Assembly: GCA_026874595.1 (NCBI GenBank)
Contig: CM049318.1
Location: 15,982,241 to 16,046,240 of the forward strand
Direction of reading: 5' to 3'
Length of the DNA stretch: 64,000 nt
Source of the DNA: Sipunculus nudus
Lineage: Eukaryota > Annelida > Sipuncula > Golfingiida > Sipunculidae
Below are positions 14,201 to 23,734 of the stretch, one piece after another (the first letter of the stretch is position 1; each line of letters opens with the position of its first letter). The position numbers were made by a program, and so were the translations under genes. The notes under the pieces are model-generated. The model ran no database searches, was not told the origin of the DNA, and was given only the letters and a program-made list of their open reading frames with translations.

Positions 14201-14525
14201 GTTAAAAAAAGAAGAACATAACTATACTGTTCCTTCAGCCTACGAGTCTATTAGATTTCAAGTTCAATCATAAATTTTGTAAGACATTTTATTGAAAAAT
14301 AAAAACAAACAGCAAAATAGCCTGCAGTGGCTACACCGGACCTAGTCGAGATAAAAATTAGTAATCTTTGACAAAGTAACCCAAAACGAGGAATTTCGTG
14401 TACAGTTTTATAAGAAGAAGAATAAAGACTCTTACGGTAGGTTTGCAGTCATCGTCACAGCCTTGTGCGCATGCGCAGATTGCCGCAAGAAGAAGCAGCG
14501 CCGCAGCAATACCCCGCTCAGCCAT
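4495..14525 (-). CDS. Secreted peptidase M15-like protein with TSP1-like and Cys-rich domains (spliced, 282 aa)
   Basis: Six coding exons (14436-14525, 12813-12975, 10943-11056, 6831-6961, 6214-6367, 4495-4691) join with consistent phases into 849 coding bases. Residues 1-22 are a signal peptide (hydrophobic AALLLLAAICACAQG). Residues 31-84 resemble a thrombospondin type 1 repeat (WSSWRPCS). Residues 85-123 form a Cys-rich module with C.G.C..C.G....G.C.G....CC spacing, known beside lysozymes and other wall hydrolases. Residues 124-282 resemble peptidase M15 (D,D-/L,D-carboxypeptidase-like), which cleaves peptidoglycan stem peptides. The motif HQIGHAIK (192-199) keeps the first zinc His but has Lys instead of the ligand Asp. 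ExxH is kept at 251-254, and the usual RWGG segment is RWYM. The protein is probably secreted and may bind or sense bacterial wall without cleaving it. A closer M15 paralogue lies at 29.7-35.0 kb. The family call is firm, the loss of activity is inference. Confidence 0.85.
4692..6213 (-). other. Intron 6 with CA, TC, poly-G, TA and minisatellite tracts
   Basis: The intron contains (CA)n(TC)n at about 4769-4809, poly-G at 4843-4862 and 5158-5173, TA-rich sequence at 4920-4975, (TC)n at 5224-5276 and a 20-bp minisatellite from 5590 to the donor side of exon 6. Nothing in it looks coding. Confidence 0.8.
5590..6178. repeat. 20-bp minisatellite (TCATAGTGTCAATATCAGTA)n
   Basis: About 29 diverged copies of a 20-base unit with the words TCATAGTGTCAA and TATCAGT run for nearly 590 bases. 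The array stops about 35 bases from the donor of exon 6 of the M15-like gene. The paralogue has a different minisatellite in the equivalent intron. Confidence 0.9.
6214..6367 (-). CDS. Exon 6 of the M15-like gene (HxxGHAIK motif)
   Basis: The acceptor GTACAG and donor GTACGT bound 154 bases, entering in phase 0 and leaving in phase 1. It encodes the segment TLLHHQIGHAIKFNLLYG and a CDGRC pair of cysteines. In active M15 enzymes the motif is (S)xHxxGxAxD. The AAA codon at 6269-6271 places Lys where the zinc-ligand Asp should be. The paralogue has GAC (Asp) at the aligned position. Confidence 0.9.
6831..6961 (-). CDS. Exon 5 of the M15-like gene
   Basis: This 131-base exon has acceptor TTTAATAG and donor GTAATA, phase 1 in and phase 0 out. 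It starts the M15 domain with SQCTLRPYVNRVYFV and ends with SCRVK. The paralogous exon at 34857-34980 aligns (SECTVRRYSSPYFV ... TCVVK) but is one base short. Confidence 0.85.
7555..7785 (-). repeat. tRNA-derived SINE (family B), minus strand
   Basis: The minus strand carries a B-box-like GGTTCGATTCCCC and ends in a TATAATTATCTGTACAATCA-type tail. A second copy in the same orientation lies at 35.47-35.71 kb and shares the tail (TACATTGATTGTACA / TACATGGATTGTACA) and the ACCGGAGA.CC block. It sits in intron 4 of the M15-like gene. Confidence 0.65.
7835..8155. repeat. hAT-type MITE-like remnant with poly-C/G
   Basis: GGGCGGATCGAGG near 7840, CCAACCCAGG, and long G and C runs at 7985-8005, 8035-8051 and 8137-8151 recur as a set in other places (36.4 kb, 43.6-44.3 kb). 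GGCGGATC-type ends are common on hAT-like non-autonomous elements. The boundaries are not resolved. A 127-codon open frame over it is low-complexity Gly/Pro and rejected. Confidence 0.4.
8400..10680 (-). repeat. Composite dispersed repeat, inverted relative to copies at 53-61 kb
   Basis: From about 9470 to 10400 a unit of about 150 bases recurs with words TTTCAGGTTTCC, GATTTGCCCAGGAC and TCTGACT..CTGGGTGCTCAAAATCATGTTTT. These are the reverse complement of blocks at 54.1-54.8 and 58.7-59.3 kb. From 10500 to 10680 it matches the reverse complement of 60.65-60.79 kb (ATAACTTTAAAAAATTACAAA). It lies within intron 4 of the M15-like gene. The edges, especially 8400-9400, are diffuse. Confidence 0.6.
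10324..10338. promoter_or_regulatory. Nuclear-receptor-type inverted half-sites inside repeat
   Basis: AGGTCG CAG TGACCT differs at one base from the palindrome AGGTCAnnnTGACCT recognised by estrogen-receptor-class nuclear receptors. It occurs at the same place in each unit of the dispersed repeat. Binding is not shown. Confidence 0.35.
10943..11056 (-). CDS. Exon 4 of the M15-like gene (Cys-rich module)
   Basis: The acceptor TTTTTCAG and donor GTATGT bound 114 bases, phase 1 in and phase 1 out. It encodes NRCNALRGRC, SCNGTYVSGYC and a CC pair. This six-to-seven-Cys pattern is seen in eukaryotic lysozymes, NlpC/P60 and M15 proteins next to the catalytic domain, so a role in wall recognition or folding is likely. 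Confidence 0.85.
11057..12812 (-). other. Intron 3, AT-rich, no genes or named repeats
   Basis: Unique-looking AT-rich intron sequence. Several short open frames on both strands overlap stops in the gene frame and have no protein-like composition. Confidence 0.6.
12813..12975 (-). CDS. Exon 3 of the M15-like gene (TSP1-like domain)
   Basis: The acceptor CATTTAG and donor GTGAGA bound 163 bases, phase 0 in and phase 1 out. It reads NCVVRWSSWRPCSAPTCG at the start and six to seven further Arg/Cys-spaced residues after it, ending CYRAGCNS. WSSW..CS..CG is the thrombospondin type 1 signature. The longest open frame at this site is another frame and is a shadow. Confidence 0.85.
13165..13470 (-). 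repeat. tRNA-derived SINE (family A), minus strand
   Basis: Reading the minus strand from 13470, an A-box-like GGCAGTGGTGTAA is followed by a B-box GAGTTCGAATACT, then ACCCAGCAGTAGAAATGGGTACC-like core sequence, as in the plus-strand copy at 3.2 kb. It sits in intron 2 of the M15-like gene. Two short open frames inside it are repeat-derived. Confidence 0.75.
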
Positions 14526-14558
14526 ATTCAAGGCAGACGACGGTTGTGTTTCCTGTTT
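14436..14558 (-). CDS. Exon 2 of the M15-like gene (start codon and signal peptide)
   Basis: An acceptor AATTTCAG gives 33 bases of 5' UTR and then ATG at 14525-14523. The 30 codons read MAERGIAAALLLLAAICACA and then QGCDDDCKPT, a charged start, hydrophobic core and small-residue cleavage site typical of secreted proteins. The donor ACC|GTAAGA is strong and in phase 0. A longer open frame running upstream through the acceptor is not used in this model. Confidence 0.9.
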
Positions 14559-14639
14559 CTGAAATTCCGGATATATAGTTAATAGTGTATGGAATGGTAT
14601 GGGGGAAAAAGATAGAGATAACTTTCTATAACCGTAATT

Positions 14640-15240
14640 TTGCTGCATTCAGTTCAGATTCAGCCCTGTGGAACTGCAGCATGGACTTATGTTAATTTGT
14701 ATTATAAGGCGTTTTGTATTAAGTAAGAATGGAAAAAGATCAGTAAAATTTATTTTTGTTAAATATGCATAATTAACTTACCTTTGTTTTGTATTATAAA
14801 TATATATTCCTGCTTATATATAGATATACATATATAAAATATGATATGTTATAAAATGCCATATATTAAATATATGTATACTATAAATAAATATATATAT
14901 ATATTAAGCTGTTTTAAGAAAAAAACCTTTTATGATAACTTTCTGTTAATTTAATCTTATGTAATGGCATACAAGTCCACTCTGTAGATTTATGGACTGT
15001 AAAGTAACTATCAAGCACGGCAATTTAATACATCTGCAAAAAAAGATGAACTTTATGTCATAAACTAAATCTGTATAAGTTTTTACTTATACTAAGTTAA
15101 TACTTTAAGGAAATAACTTTTTTTTGTATGAATCACTTAAGGTAAAAAGAACGAAGAATATAAAATTCTCCAATATCTAAACCTGCAATTTAGCAAGAAG
15201 AATATTCTAATTGTACTAGGCGCTGAAATATTATTAATGA
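14640..15240. other. Intron 1 of the M15-like gene
   Basis: AT-rich intronic sequence with short TA tracts near 14820-14910. No coding signal is seen. Confidence 0.5.
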
Positions 15241-15274
15241 AAGACACCTGTCCGAATATAAGTTTCGTGCTTAC

Positions 15275-15328
15275 CTGTATAGGCTATGGTATCAGCACCA
15301 GTATCAGCGCTGGGTATCAGCTCCTGTC
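15275..15328 (-). other. Non-coding exon 1 of the M15-like gene (predicted)
   Basis: On the minus strand a strong donor TACAG|GTAAGCACG ends at 15275, and a TATA-like element lies about 30 bases upstream of the assumed transcription start. The segment lacks an ATG, so it would be 5' UTR spliced to the exon at 14558. The start at 15328 is estimated from the TATA position. Confidence 0.5.
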
Positions 15329-15352
15329 TGATACGCTGCGGCACCCAAGGTT

Positions 15353-15362
15353 CCTTAAATAA
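15353..15362 (-). promoter_or_regulatory. TATA-like box of the M15-like gene
   Basis: The minus strand reads TTATTTAAGG, a TATA-like element about 80 bases upstream of the exon-1 donor. Its spacing predicts transcription starting near 15325-15330. Confidence 0.45.
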
Positions 15363-15635
15363 CCATCGGACAGGAATCGCTTGGGCAGTCTACCTTGAAA
15401 TTCTGGGAATTGTACGACCTACCCGGATTACAGGTAGTCAGAAAACGAATACACCTAAATGTCTTACCATGTGCGATTGCTATCTTTATTATTGTGCAAG
15501 ATCCTTTTACGGGACATTTATATCTACATTTATTACCAGGCTAACCGTTCTGTTGCGTTCTGTAAAACAATGATCCCCCTTTTATTAAGTGTCGAGAATC
15601 TGTTTTTAGGTCATGTTCTAACGGGTGCACAATCG

Positions 15636-15636
<1 letters not shown>

Positions 15637-15722
<86 letters not shown>
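15637..15722. repeat. (TA)n followed by (GA)n microsatellite
   Basis: About 54 bases of TA run directly into about 30 bases of GA. Four overlapping low-complexity frames over it are artefacts. A similar TA-GA junction occurs near 37.0 kb. Confidence 0.95.
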
Positions 15723-15725
<3 letters not shown>

Positions 15726-15779
15726 CGGAAGAAATTTATGAAACCTTTGACATTCAACTCTGTTGTGTAATACATTTTT

Positions 15780-16420
15780 CTGCAAAATTTCTGCAAAATA
15801 TTCTGCAAGATACATTATATTAACAATTAAACCATATGAGCTGTCAGGTGCGTAAATGTTACCTGATAAGTGTGTTCATAATAAAGCACACACCGTCTGT
15901 CAGTTTCACAGCTATGAGCACAGAGACAGAGGGAGACACACTGACGGACAGACATCAAGAAGGTCTGGTGTCAGGTTCAAGCTGCAATATAGGGACAGAT
16001 TCACGGGTAATCACGGACGTTAGTCAGGTACAGGCACGGGCCATGTTTGCTGAAAAAAATGTAAGGGTCATATTATAATTTCTTCAACAGTTTTCAGCAC
16101 TGCGTTATTAATATTCATTTGGGTTTTGGTAATTCAATTGGGCCATTGACACTTGGAACAACCTAATTTTTTTCTTATTATTAAATGAGGAAAATATGTA
16201 GAAACTATAAATTGCTTAACGAAATTACCTAATGCTAACTGTTTATTACACTACCTAACTATTTATTATATTCACTAACGAGTGAGGGGGACAAAAGGTA
16301 TTTTGTCCCATGCCTTTAAAAAGGGGAGGGGTATATATCCCATTGCCCCCTGAAACACGACCCATAAGTGCAGTTTCAGGTACAGCGACAAGTCTTTAGG
16401 TTAAGTAAACATATTCCACT
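15780..16420. other. Stretch with no supported gene
   Basis: An 80-codon frame at 15836-16078 has no recognisable domain or splice context. A short hairpin-like GGGGGACAAAAGGTATTTTG sequence near 16286 is followed by poly-purine. Nothing else is supported. Confidence 0.4.
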
Positions 16421-16429
16421 AGCGTTTGT

Positions 16430-17775
16430 TGTGTGAACGGAGGATTTCATTCCGATCCAAGACATTGCACTGATTTGATTGGTTCTTACACATGTGACAT
16501 CATGGACTGTATTTAACAACAATCCAGATCTAGTAATGTATGTTGTTTTTATTCTCTCCTGAAAATTTGGGCCTGACAGTGGCAGAAATATTGTGCTTTT
16601 ACCGAGACCTAGTCACAGTGGATTTCCTAGTTTGTGACCTCACTGCCGAGTTGATAGTGGTCATAGATGTGGCAATAGTTTTTGAACAAATCACACAACC
16701 TCATGTTTTTTTGTGTGGAAAAAAATAAATGAAAATATGTTTTTTCCAGGAATTAGGTTCATTTTGTGTAAAATCTATATTATTTTTATAGGCAATTATG
16801 TTATATGATAATAATTTGAGATTGGGAATACGCTTGCTTGACCCATAATACAGGTACAGGAACAGGTCTGTCTAAGAACCATTTTTTTAACCATTGACAA
16901 TTTCATACTTTTCATCGATAAGCATGTCAATATGTCCATTTCCAGGATGATAAATGTACTTTTGGCACATTTTACAAAGGGGCAGGGGCGGGTTTCAATA
17001 TACCTGTAGCCTCGACCTGCGGTCTTTAGACTTGAAGCTATCTTGAGTTAGACAACCCTTTCAATATCGCGGTCTAACTCAAGAATGTTTTGACCTTAAC
17101 CGAACATAAAATGTGCACATCGGTTTACACCACATGGTGACCCGTAATTAATATGGAGCACGTGTCGCATAATTTAACGAGTCATTATATTATATTTAAA
17201 ACCTAGATCAAAAGTGTTATCATTATTTTTGCTAACAACGTATATTTGTTTTTTAATATATCGAGCGTTTATAATCAGCAAGTTTCAAAATATAACATTG
17301 CCAATGTCAAAATAATGGTCAAATTTTACACCGAGTGTTCCCCCTAAGAAAGCGTGGATTTGTTTTGCTTGTCCATTTCAGGTCAAGCAAACGTATTCAA
17401 AATCTCATTAGGCCTATATTATCATATAACACAATTGCCTATGAAAAGAAATTAATATAATTATTTACATACACTAAACCCAATTCCTGGGAGAAACACC
17501 TTTTTTTCTATTTATTTTCCACAAAAAGGTTGTATGATTTGTTCAAAAACTATTGGCACACACATGCAGGGAAACCCATATATGTGACTAAAAATTCTAA
17601 ATCTCATCAAAACATGTATTGCTAGATGTATTGCTAGAAAATCATTTCTAAATTTTGCCTGTGACGTCACACTTTGCACCAGCCAATCACATCAGGGCCC
17701 AGTCTTTATTCAGGATCAAATGCTCATGTACATAACACCACCACATACTGTAAGGTTTACCTAAACTTAAACGCG
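16430..17775. mobile_element. Foldback-type element with ~400-bp inverted arms
   Basis: Sequence at about 16440-16870 is the imperfect reverse complement of about 17360-17740. Shared landmarks include TTTGTTCAAAAACTATTG, CCACAAAAA..TTGT, CATATAACACAATTGCCTAT and CAAGCAAACGTATTC. A roughly 490-base centre separates the arms. No transposase frame is present, so it is non-autonomous. A related single arm lies at 23.28-23.73 kb. Terminal duplications were not resolved. Confidence 0.7.
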
Positions 17776-17779
17776 TGCA

Positions 17780-19980
17780 GGTTCGAACGCACTCGCTTCG
17801 CATCTGTCACACTGCTACAACGCGGGCTTATATTACAAAGAAAATACCATAGCATGGGTTAATTATTACCGAAAAACAGTATTTTTGTGATTGAACACGT
17901 CACATAAAATCATCATTAATAAACTGCCATAACTTTACAGTATTGTGCCTCAAGGTAACACATGGCGGAGGCTTGCATTCTTTGGAATGCAGATTTCGTG
18001 GCTTTTTGTAAAATAGTTTAAATACTTATCTTACAAGCGGTCTGTTTCCAATGATATATAACAAATTACAAATGTTAAATATTTTACCATTATATTTCTT
18101 TAAAAAAAAAACATCTAATCATATTCACAATTTAAAAACTGAAATCTATCAGCATACTGGGATACCCAGCTTAATCTGAAATCTTATTAAAGAAATAATC
18201 TGCTTTTTGTATTGGTCTGCCACATAAACACATCTTGATATATATTATATTTGTATTGGATAATGGTCCTAATGGTCAAAATTTGAACCACAAAGCACAA
18301 TAACCAGTCCTAATTTGGGGCAAGGTTTGAGCCGAAGCACCGGTATTTCTACCCATCGACCTGGACATTCAGGACTGTCTCCGAAACAGACTGCAAGAAA
18401 ACAAGCCAGGGTACGTCCAATTAAAAAACTCATCCAGGTCATCGTCGGTATACAGGTTTATTATGTTATTTTCAATATATTTATTACGATTATAAAACCT
18501 TTTAGTGAGTAGTCTTCATATACGAAGAAAGACTATAAAGCTGCTTCACCTGTATACAAAATTTAGGTGAAACCGACTAGCCATTGGCAACAAAACAAGT
18601 GATTTCCTCTGAATGTTAAGATCATGTTCTTAAGAAAACTGTAATAAGGCCTTGTGTTTATGTGCTGGCATCCTGTTTCAGTACGTCTTTTATGTGGTTG
18701 ATGCTAACCCGATATGCGAAACACCACGCTTGGCCGCTTAAGGAGTGATTCGCTTACTGCGCCGCATATGATCTGGAGGGCAACATCCGGTATATAGCTT
18801 TAACTATAAAACTGTTTGTATATTAGATCACTGACGTTATATTGTCGATTTTGTGATATAACGATTAAGAATATTGCCGATTTTATTGGAGTACTTCAGG
18901 TAAAACCTTAATTAATTTCTCACGTGATCACTCTGTTCCCGTTATTGTTCTTTACCCGGAATCGCTCCATGTAAATCCCTCGTCCCTAGGAACATTAACT
19001 ACACCACATAACATGAACAACAGAATGAGGTCGATAACCTGGCGTCGCAAATGAGCCCGTGACAAGACAAGTGAATAATGTAATCAGTTAAACTGTTATG
19101 GTAAATTGTAATGAATGAAACCCACAAGCAATGCAAATCTGACAGAAATTCAATGCTATTGACTCCATTATAATAGTAATCCGGGAATTAAAAGCCTATT
19201 ATATTAACATCTTTTCATCCAATATTAATTAATGGTTTGGACCTGTTGTGACATTAAACAAAATGCACGGCCTTTAACCGCCCATCTCTATTTCTTTTAA
19301 ATTATCTTTCTGATTTGGCTTTATAGGTATAAGCTCCCCCTTTATGGTCCCTTTAGGAATCTTACAGATTCGGTTATCCTCAGCCCTCGAGTGCCATCTT
19401 TTTCGTCTTCAGTTGATTTTCTTTATATCTAGGGTCATGACTGGGATTTACAGTGCTTTTTTTGACTGATGCCGTGGCATATTGTTTTTGTTCATTTTAC
19501 ATATTAGGCATTAAATTGTAGTTCATAGTTCATACTGGTAGCGGTTGCAATTCATCAGCTTCTGTCCGTCAATATCAACTTTTTTTTTATAGATAACTAA
19601 AACATCTGTTGAAACTATCATCTCGAACTTTTGCATGCACATTGACCTTTTGCTGAATATAAAACGGTTCCTTTTTCAATATACGGGAGGCATTTACGAT
19701 AGGCACAGAAATATCAAGGGAGTGTTATAACGGGGATTGATATAACCAAGAAAAATTTCAAAGGTGGAAAAAATCGTTGAATTAATTTCCTTATTTTGCG
19801 CAATGTCGACTTTGATTTCTTTAGAAACCATTGAAAAATATTGTTCACCGTGATATTATCTGTATATATTCAAGGTTTTATTATGAGCATAGTCATGATA
19901 TTATTAGCACGCCAGCGATGATATTGGTCAATAATGTTCAGGGATCATTATGCGTATATTTATAATGTCGTTAGCTAATA
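17780..19980. other. Gene-poor stretch with possible regulatory words
   Basis: No exon can be assigned with confidence. A palindromic TCACGTGA E-box lies at about 18920 and an ATTGTTCTTT Sox-like word near 18944. One open segment at 18313-18402 has a donor GTACGT and is listed separately. The remainder is AT-rich unique sequence. Confidence 0.4.
18313..18402 (+). other. Weak candidate exon
   Basis: Between a poor acceptor (GGGGCAAG) and a good donor (CAGG|GTACGT) one frame is open and begins FEPKHRYFYPSTWTFRT. Its composition is protein-like, but the upstream pyrimidine tract is weak and no partner exon was found. It may be chance. Confidence 0.2.
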
Positions 19981-19984
19981 TTGA

Positions 19985-22060
19985 TATATAGATATATTTT
20001 ATTCACAAAATAGAAGAGTACAAGAAATAACATAAAGGTAACAGAGGTTATTACAGTATCCATAGCTATGTATATTACATTACTTATTGGTAAATAAGAT
20101 TTACAATTGTTCTTAATGGATTGGATCTTATATTAGCTCGTGTACATAAACATATATAAAAAACATACAAAACGGGACACATAACAAGAATCATCTGTAA
20201 ATTTATATAATTCCTATCTCTGCGTGTAAGTAGATTGTATATAATTTTTTATACAGTGACATTCTTGTATCAAATGGTTTATGGAATTCTTTTATGAAAT
20301 GGTTTATATAGTAACGTATTTACATGTGGTGAATATCTACTATGTTGTTCAGATATTGGTGTGAACTCAATCTTCTCTCTTATTTCAAGTGGCAGGAAGG
20401 ATGGTTTTATGTACTGTTCACAACCGGTAAAATGCGGGATATTTTTCGATCATTTGCTGTATATATATATGTATCTTTTTGTCAATAATAGTATATATGT
20501 TATTAATTTACGCTCTGATCCTAAGATAATTTCAGGTAAATTTACTAATCCTTTTGAATCTACAACTGCAAGATTATTTATCCATTGTTCGATTTGTTTC
20601 CATATTGGTTTTACACAGCAACATTCCCAGAGCAAATATATTATAGTTTCATCAGTGCACTTACAGAATAAAAAACAAGCAGGCGTTTCTTTCATGCCAG
20701 TTTTGTAAAGAAAGCTGTTGACGGCTAATCGCCTATGGATAATCATATACTGAAACATTTGCAGTCTTGCATTCTGGCTACAAGGGTAGATTCGTTTAAA
20801 AATATTTTTAATGCATGGTATTAAGACATATAATTGTTATCTCCATTTTTCTGTTGGCAGTTTAGATTCTTTTCAGACAAGTTCTTTATAAACATGCTGT
20901 GTCGGTTTTGGTTTGAGTAACATGTCAGTGAGCTTGCTAGTTGGCATATAAGATGTATTATTATGATTTTTTTATTTTATGTTTCCAATCTGCAGGTCTT
21001 ACTGATAACAATGTAATGTAGTAAAGCTAGTTTATAATTAGATTATACTTATTTTTTAATTCTCCAATGGACAAAAAAGCATTTCTTCTTTCATATTGAA
21101 TAAATCTGATATACGAATTATTCCTTTTTATACATATATTTATAGTAGAGTGCGCAATCATTTGCCTTAATGTACTAGTTAAACCATACAATCTGTGAAT
21201 TTATTTTTATGAGCGTAACTGGATTCTGAATATTGTATTCACACCAATATTTATATACATCTGTCAAAAAATGGGTTTTCAATCTAAAATCTCATTGATA
21301 TCTCTCAAATTCAGATTGCATTCGAAAGATTCTTTACCAAGTTTGAAATATTTATTTCTAACCGAGCGCCATGTGCCTGTTTGTTCGTTGAAAAAAGTCT
21401 TTTTCTCCAGGCTATAGTTTAATTTCTTTATCTTGAATGGAAATATCCATCATATTCAAACCGACTTCCTCATACGTTGCAATTAGTGTCTTACGTTTTA
21501 TTTTTTTTTTTCAGGCTTATTAACCCATTTAAAATTGGAAAGAATTGTGTTGATCTCTATTATTAACTTTTCATCGGGCGAAGGTTAAGTTGAAAATAGA
21601 TACTAAGTTTAGATATGCCTACACTTTTGTTAATTATTATCTTACCTCTTGGCGTTAATTTTCTCCAAGCCCAGGTCCCAGTAGTTTAGCAATAGATTCC
21701 TTTTTTTCTTGATAATTTAGTTTAGTTAATTCTTCCAGATGAAATTTTATGCCTAAAAAAGTTATAGGACCATGGTCCATTTTAAACCTAATTGAACCAT
21801 GAATTTCTTCAATTCAGTTCTTCTCAGATAAAGTTATGTTTTGTTTGTGTTAATTTTCAAACCTGAAAACTTTCTGAAATCTGTTAAATTTATATGTTTC
21901 TTTGGTACTCTTATTATCTGTTAAAGTGAGAGCAGTGTCATCTGAGTAGTGAATTATTTTAAAAACTCTGTCATTACTATGAATGCCCTTTTATATTATT
22001 ATTTTGCCTAATTTTCAAACCTCTGCCGCGTCGGGGTCTCTCTTTATGAGATGACCCTAA
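19985..22060 (-). mobile_element. Decayed LINE (non-LTR retrotransposon) 3' half
   Basis: The minus strand encodes pieces of a reverse transcriptase in shifting frames. HYSDDTALTLTDN at about 21951-21913 contains the YxDD catalytic core. FKMDHGPITFLGIKFHLEEL follows near 21780, then LLGPGLGE near 21665. At 20758-20450 a 102-codon frame has CFLFCKCTDE...LLWECC..IW, matching the zinc-binding domain after LINE reverse transcriptases. Stops and frameshifts interrupt it, so it is a dead copy. The layout is L1/Tx1-like. A 3' AATAAA-like end lies near 19990. Confidence 0.7.
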
Positions 22061-22102
22061 AATTATCATGGCAAGTAAACTATATACATGACATGTCGAG
22101 GA

Positions 22103-22948
22103 TTACATCCGACATTTGTCACCAATACAAATTTTCTCCTGATAAACGAGTTTTCCTGATGAATTATTAATGTTGCATATAAATGCATGCTCCTGTGGTC
22201 GGTTCCATACCCGCACGGTCAGTTCCTCTCCGTCTCTGGTCTCTGCCAGGAACTTCCCTTGCAACTTCCGGACTTGCGCAGTTAACACTTCCGGTGTTAC
22301 AGCTCCGAGCTTCCCTTTCCGTGCGGCAAGTAATAATGCACTAAACGTAAATTTGTGATATATAGCGTTATTGACGTGCTCATTTATGTCGAGGTCCTCG
22401 TAATCAGGCTGCGTTATATACATAAATGAAGGCTGATCGGTACAAGCTTCGATATCAATAAAAAATGGGCTCGTGCTTCCCTTAAGATATTTCTTGAACT
22501 TTGTCTTCCACCACACGGGAAGATCAGTTGGTCTCTTAGTTACCTTGTTCACACTGACCAGTGTTGTACTGCTTGTCAAAAGGCTGGCGCAACAGAACGT
22601 TTTCATTTCAAGACGCACACAGTATGAAGTACGCCCGATATGTGTAAGCGTGAGTTCTGCTAGGAGAGGATAAGAAAACAGATACTGGTCTTGTCTGTGT
22701 AACTGTCGCAGCTTCTCTGTCAGTTCAGCATCCACGTTCAGAGAATAAATATTCACTTCTGCTTCCAGCTGATTAAAATCTAAATAATTTTGCTCGTAAA
22801 TCGCATAATTCCGTAAGTGTTCTATAAACAGCATACAACCTGAAAGACGAAAATGCCCCGTGAATCCTAGAGCGCTCGGACCCCAACCAGGGAGGACTAT
22901 TCTCATGGCGCCCTCTGGTGTCAGTGTAGCGGAAATGTTTGGCTCCAT
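22103..22948 (-). CDS. Hotdog-fold acyl-CoA/acyl-ACP thioesterase-like protein (281 aa)
   Basis: The reading frame is intact. The ATG at 22948 is chosen because an acceptor (CTCATTTGTTCAACAG) lies one base upstream, so the frame's earlier TTG start is intronic and a 5' UTR exon is expected upstream. The length fits two hotdog domains. The first half contains GHFRLSGCMLFIEHLRN, like the hotdog helix with S..YF..AR. The second half contains DYEDLDINEHVNNAIYHKF (about residues 172-190), the D.D.N.HVNN..Y motif of 4HBT and plant FatA/FatB-type thioesterases. The family hydrolyses acyl thioesters, and the substrate cannot be read from the sequence. No signal peptide or membrane segment is seen, so it is probably cytosolic. 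The whole coding part is one exon, which could reflect an old retrocopy or simple gene structure. Confidence 0.85.
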   Translation of the reverse strand: MEPNISATLTPEGAMRIVLPGWGPSALGFTGHFRLSGCMLFIEHLRNYAIYEQNYLDFNQLEAEVNIYSLNVDAELTEKLRQLHRQDQYLFSYPLLAELTLTHIGRTSYCVRLEMKTFCCASLLTSSTTLVSVNKVTKRPTDLPVWWKTKFKKYLKGSTSPFFIDIEACTDQPSFMYITQPDYEDLDINEHVNNAIYHKFTFSALLLAARKGKLGAVTPEVLTAQVRKLQGKFLAETRDGEELTVRVWNRPQEHAFICNINNSSGKLVYQEKICIGDKCRM

Positions 22949-23279
22949 GCTGTTGAACAAATGAGAGGAAATTTATTCTTAAATCCATCAAAATAAAATA
23001 TTAATACTTAATAATATAAGTATGAGCCTGTTATTAAATGAAACACAATTCTGGAGTATGTTTTATATAAGTTAAATGTTGGAAAATATGGTTTGATTTC
23101 ACAAACGCTCTCATTTAAACAACAGATTAAGAGAATTTCATGATAACATGATACGCGTGACAGTAACAAAAGTAAGATTTTCACACTGCCAGACCCGGAG
23201 AAATCTTGCCACTGAGAGCGGATGTTCATGTTTGAACTTTGGAGTTTGGATGCAAAATGCGATTTCTGGTAAAAACAAT

Positions 23280-23730
23280 GTTTTCCAAATCTCATATATT
23301 ATCATATATCACACTTGCCAATGAAAAATATTAACGTAGATATTACATACACTGAACCAATTTGCTGGAGGAAAAACAGTTGTTCTATTTATTTTTTTCC
23401 ACAAAAAAAACATGAGCTTGTGTCATTTGTTCAAAAACTATTGACACATCTTTGAGCACTGTCAACCCGGCGGTGTCGTCAACCGCAGGGAAAACCGCTG
23501 TGATTAAAAATTCTAGATCTCATCAAAAGCTTAGTGATTCTGACACTGCCAGCTCAAATTTTCAGGAAAGAATAAAAACATGCATTGCTAGATTTAAGTT
23601 ACTTCTGCCTTTCTGTGACGACACACTTTGCACCAGTTAACCACATCGAGGCCCAGTCTCTGTTCTGGATGAAATGCTCCATGCACATAACACCACCACG
23701 TGCTATTAAGTTTACCTAAAATACACACTC
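23280..23730 (+). repeat. Solo arm related to the foldback element at 16.4-17.8 kb
   Basis: It matches the right arm at 17400-17775 in the same orientation (ATATTATCATATA, TTTGTTCAAAAACTATTG, GCATTGCTAGAT, ACACTTTGCACCAG, CATAACACCACCAC) and carries an extra insert near 23455-23570. It lies just upstream of the thioesterase-like gene. Confidence 0.65.
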
Positions 23731-23734
23731 TGAT

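Noticed and set aside
15459-15815. Overlapping 65-103-codon frames
   Set aside because: They consist of poly-Ile/Tyr and Arg/Glu strings from (TA)n and (GA)n.
17640-17665. CRE-like TGACGTCA as a regulatory site
   Set aside because: It lies in a foldback arm, and the related solo arm has TGACGACA, so it is not conserved in the family.
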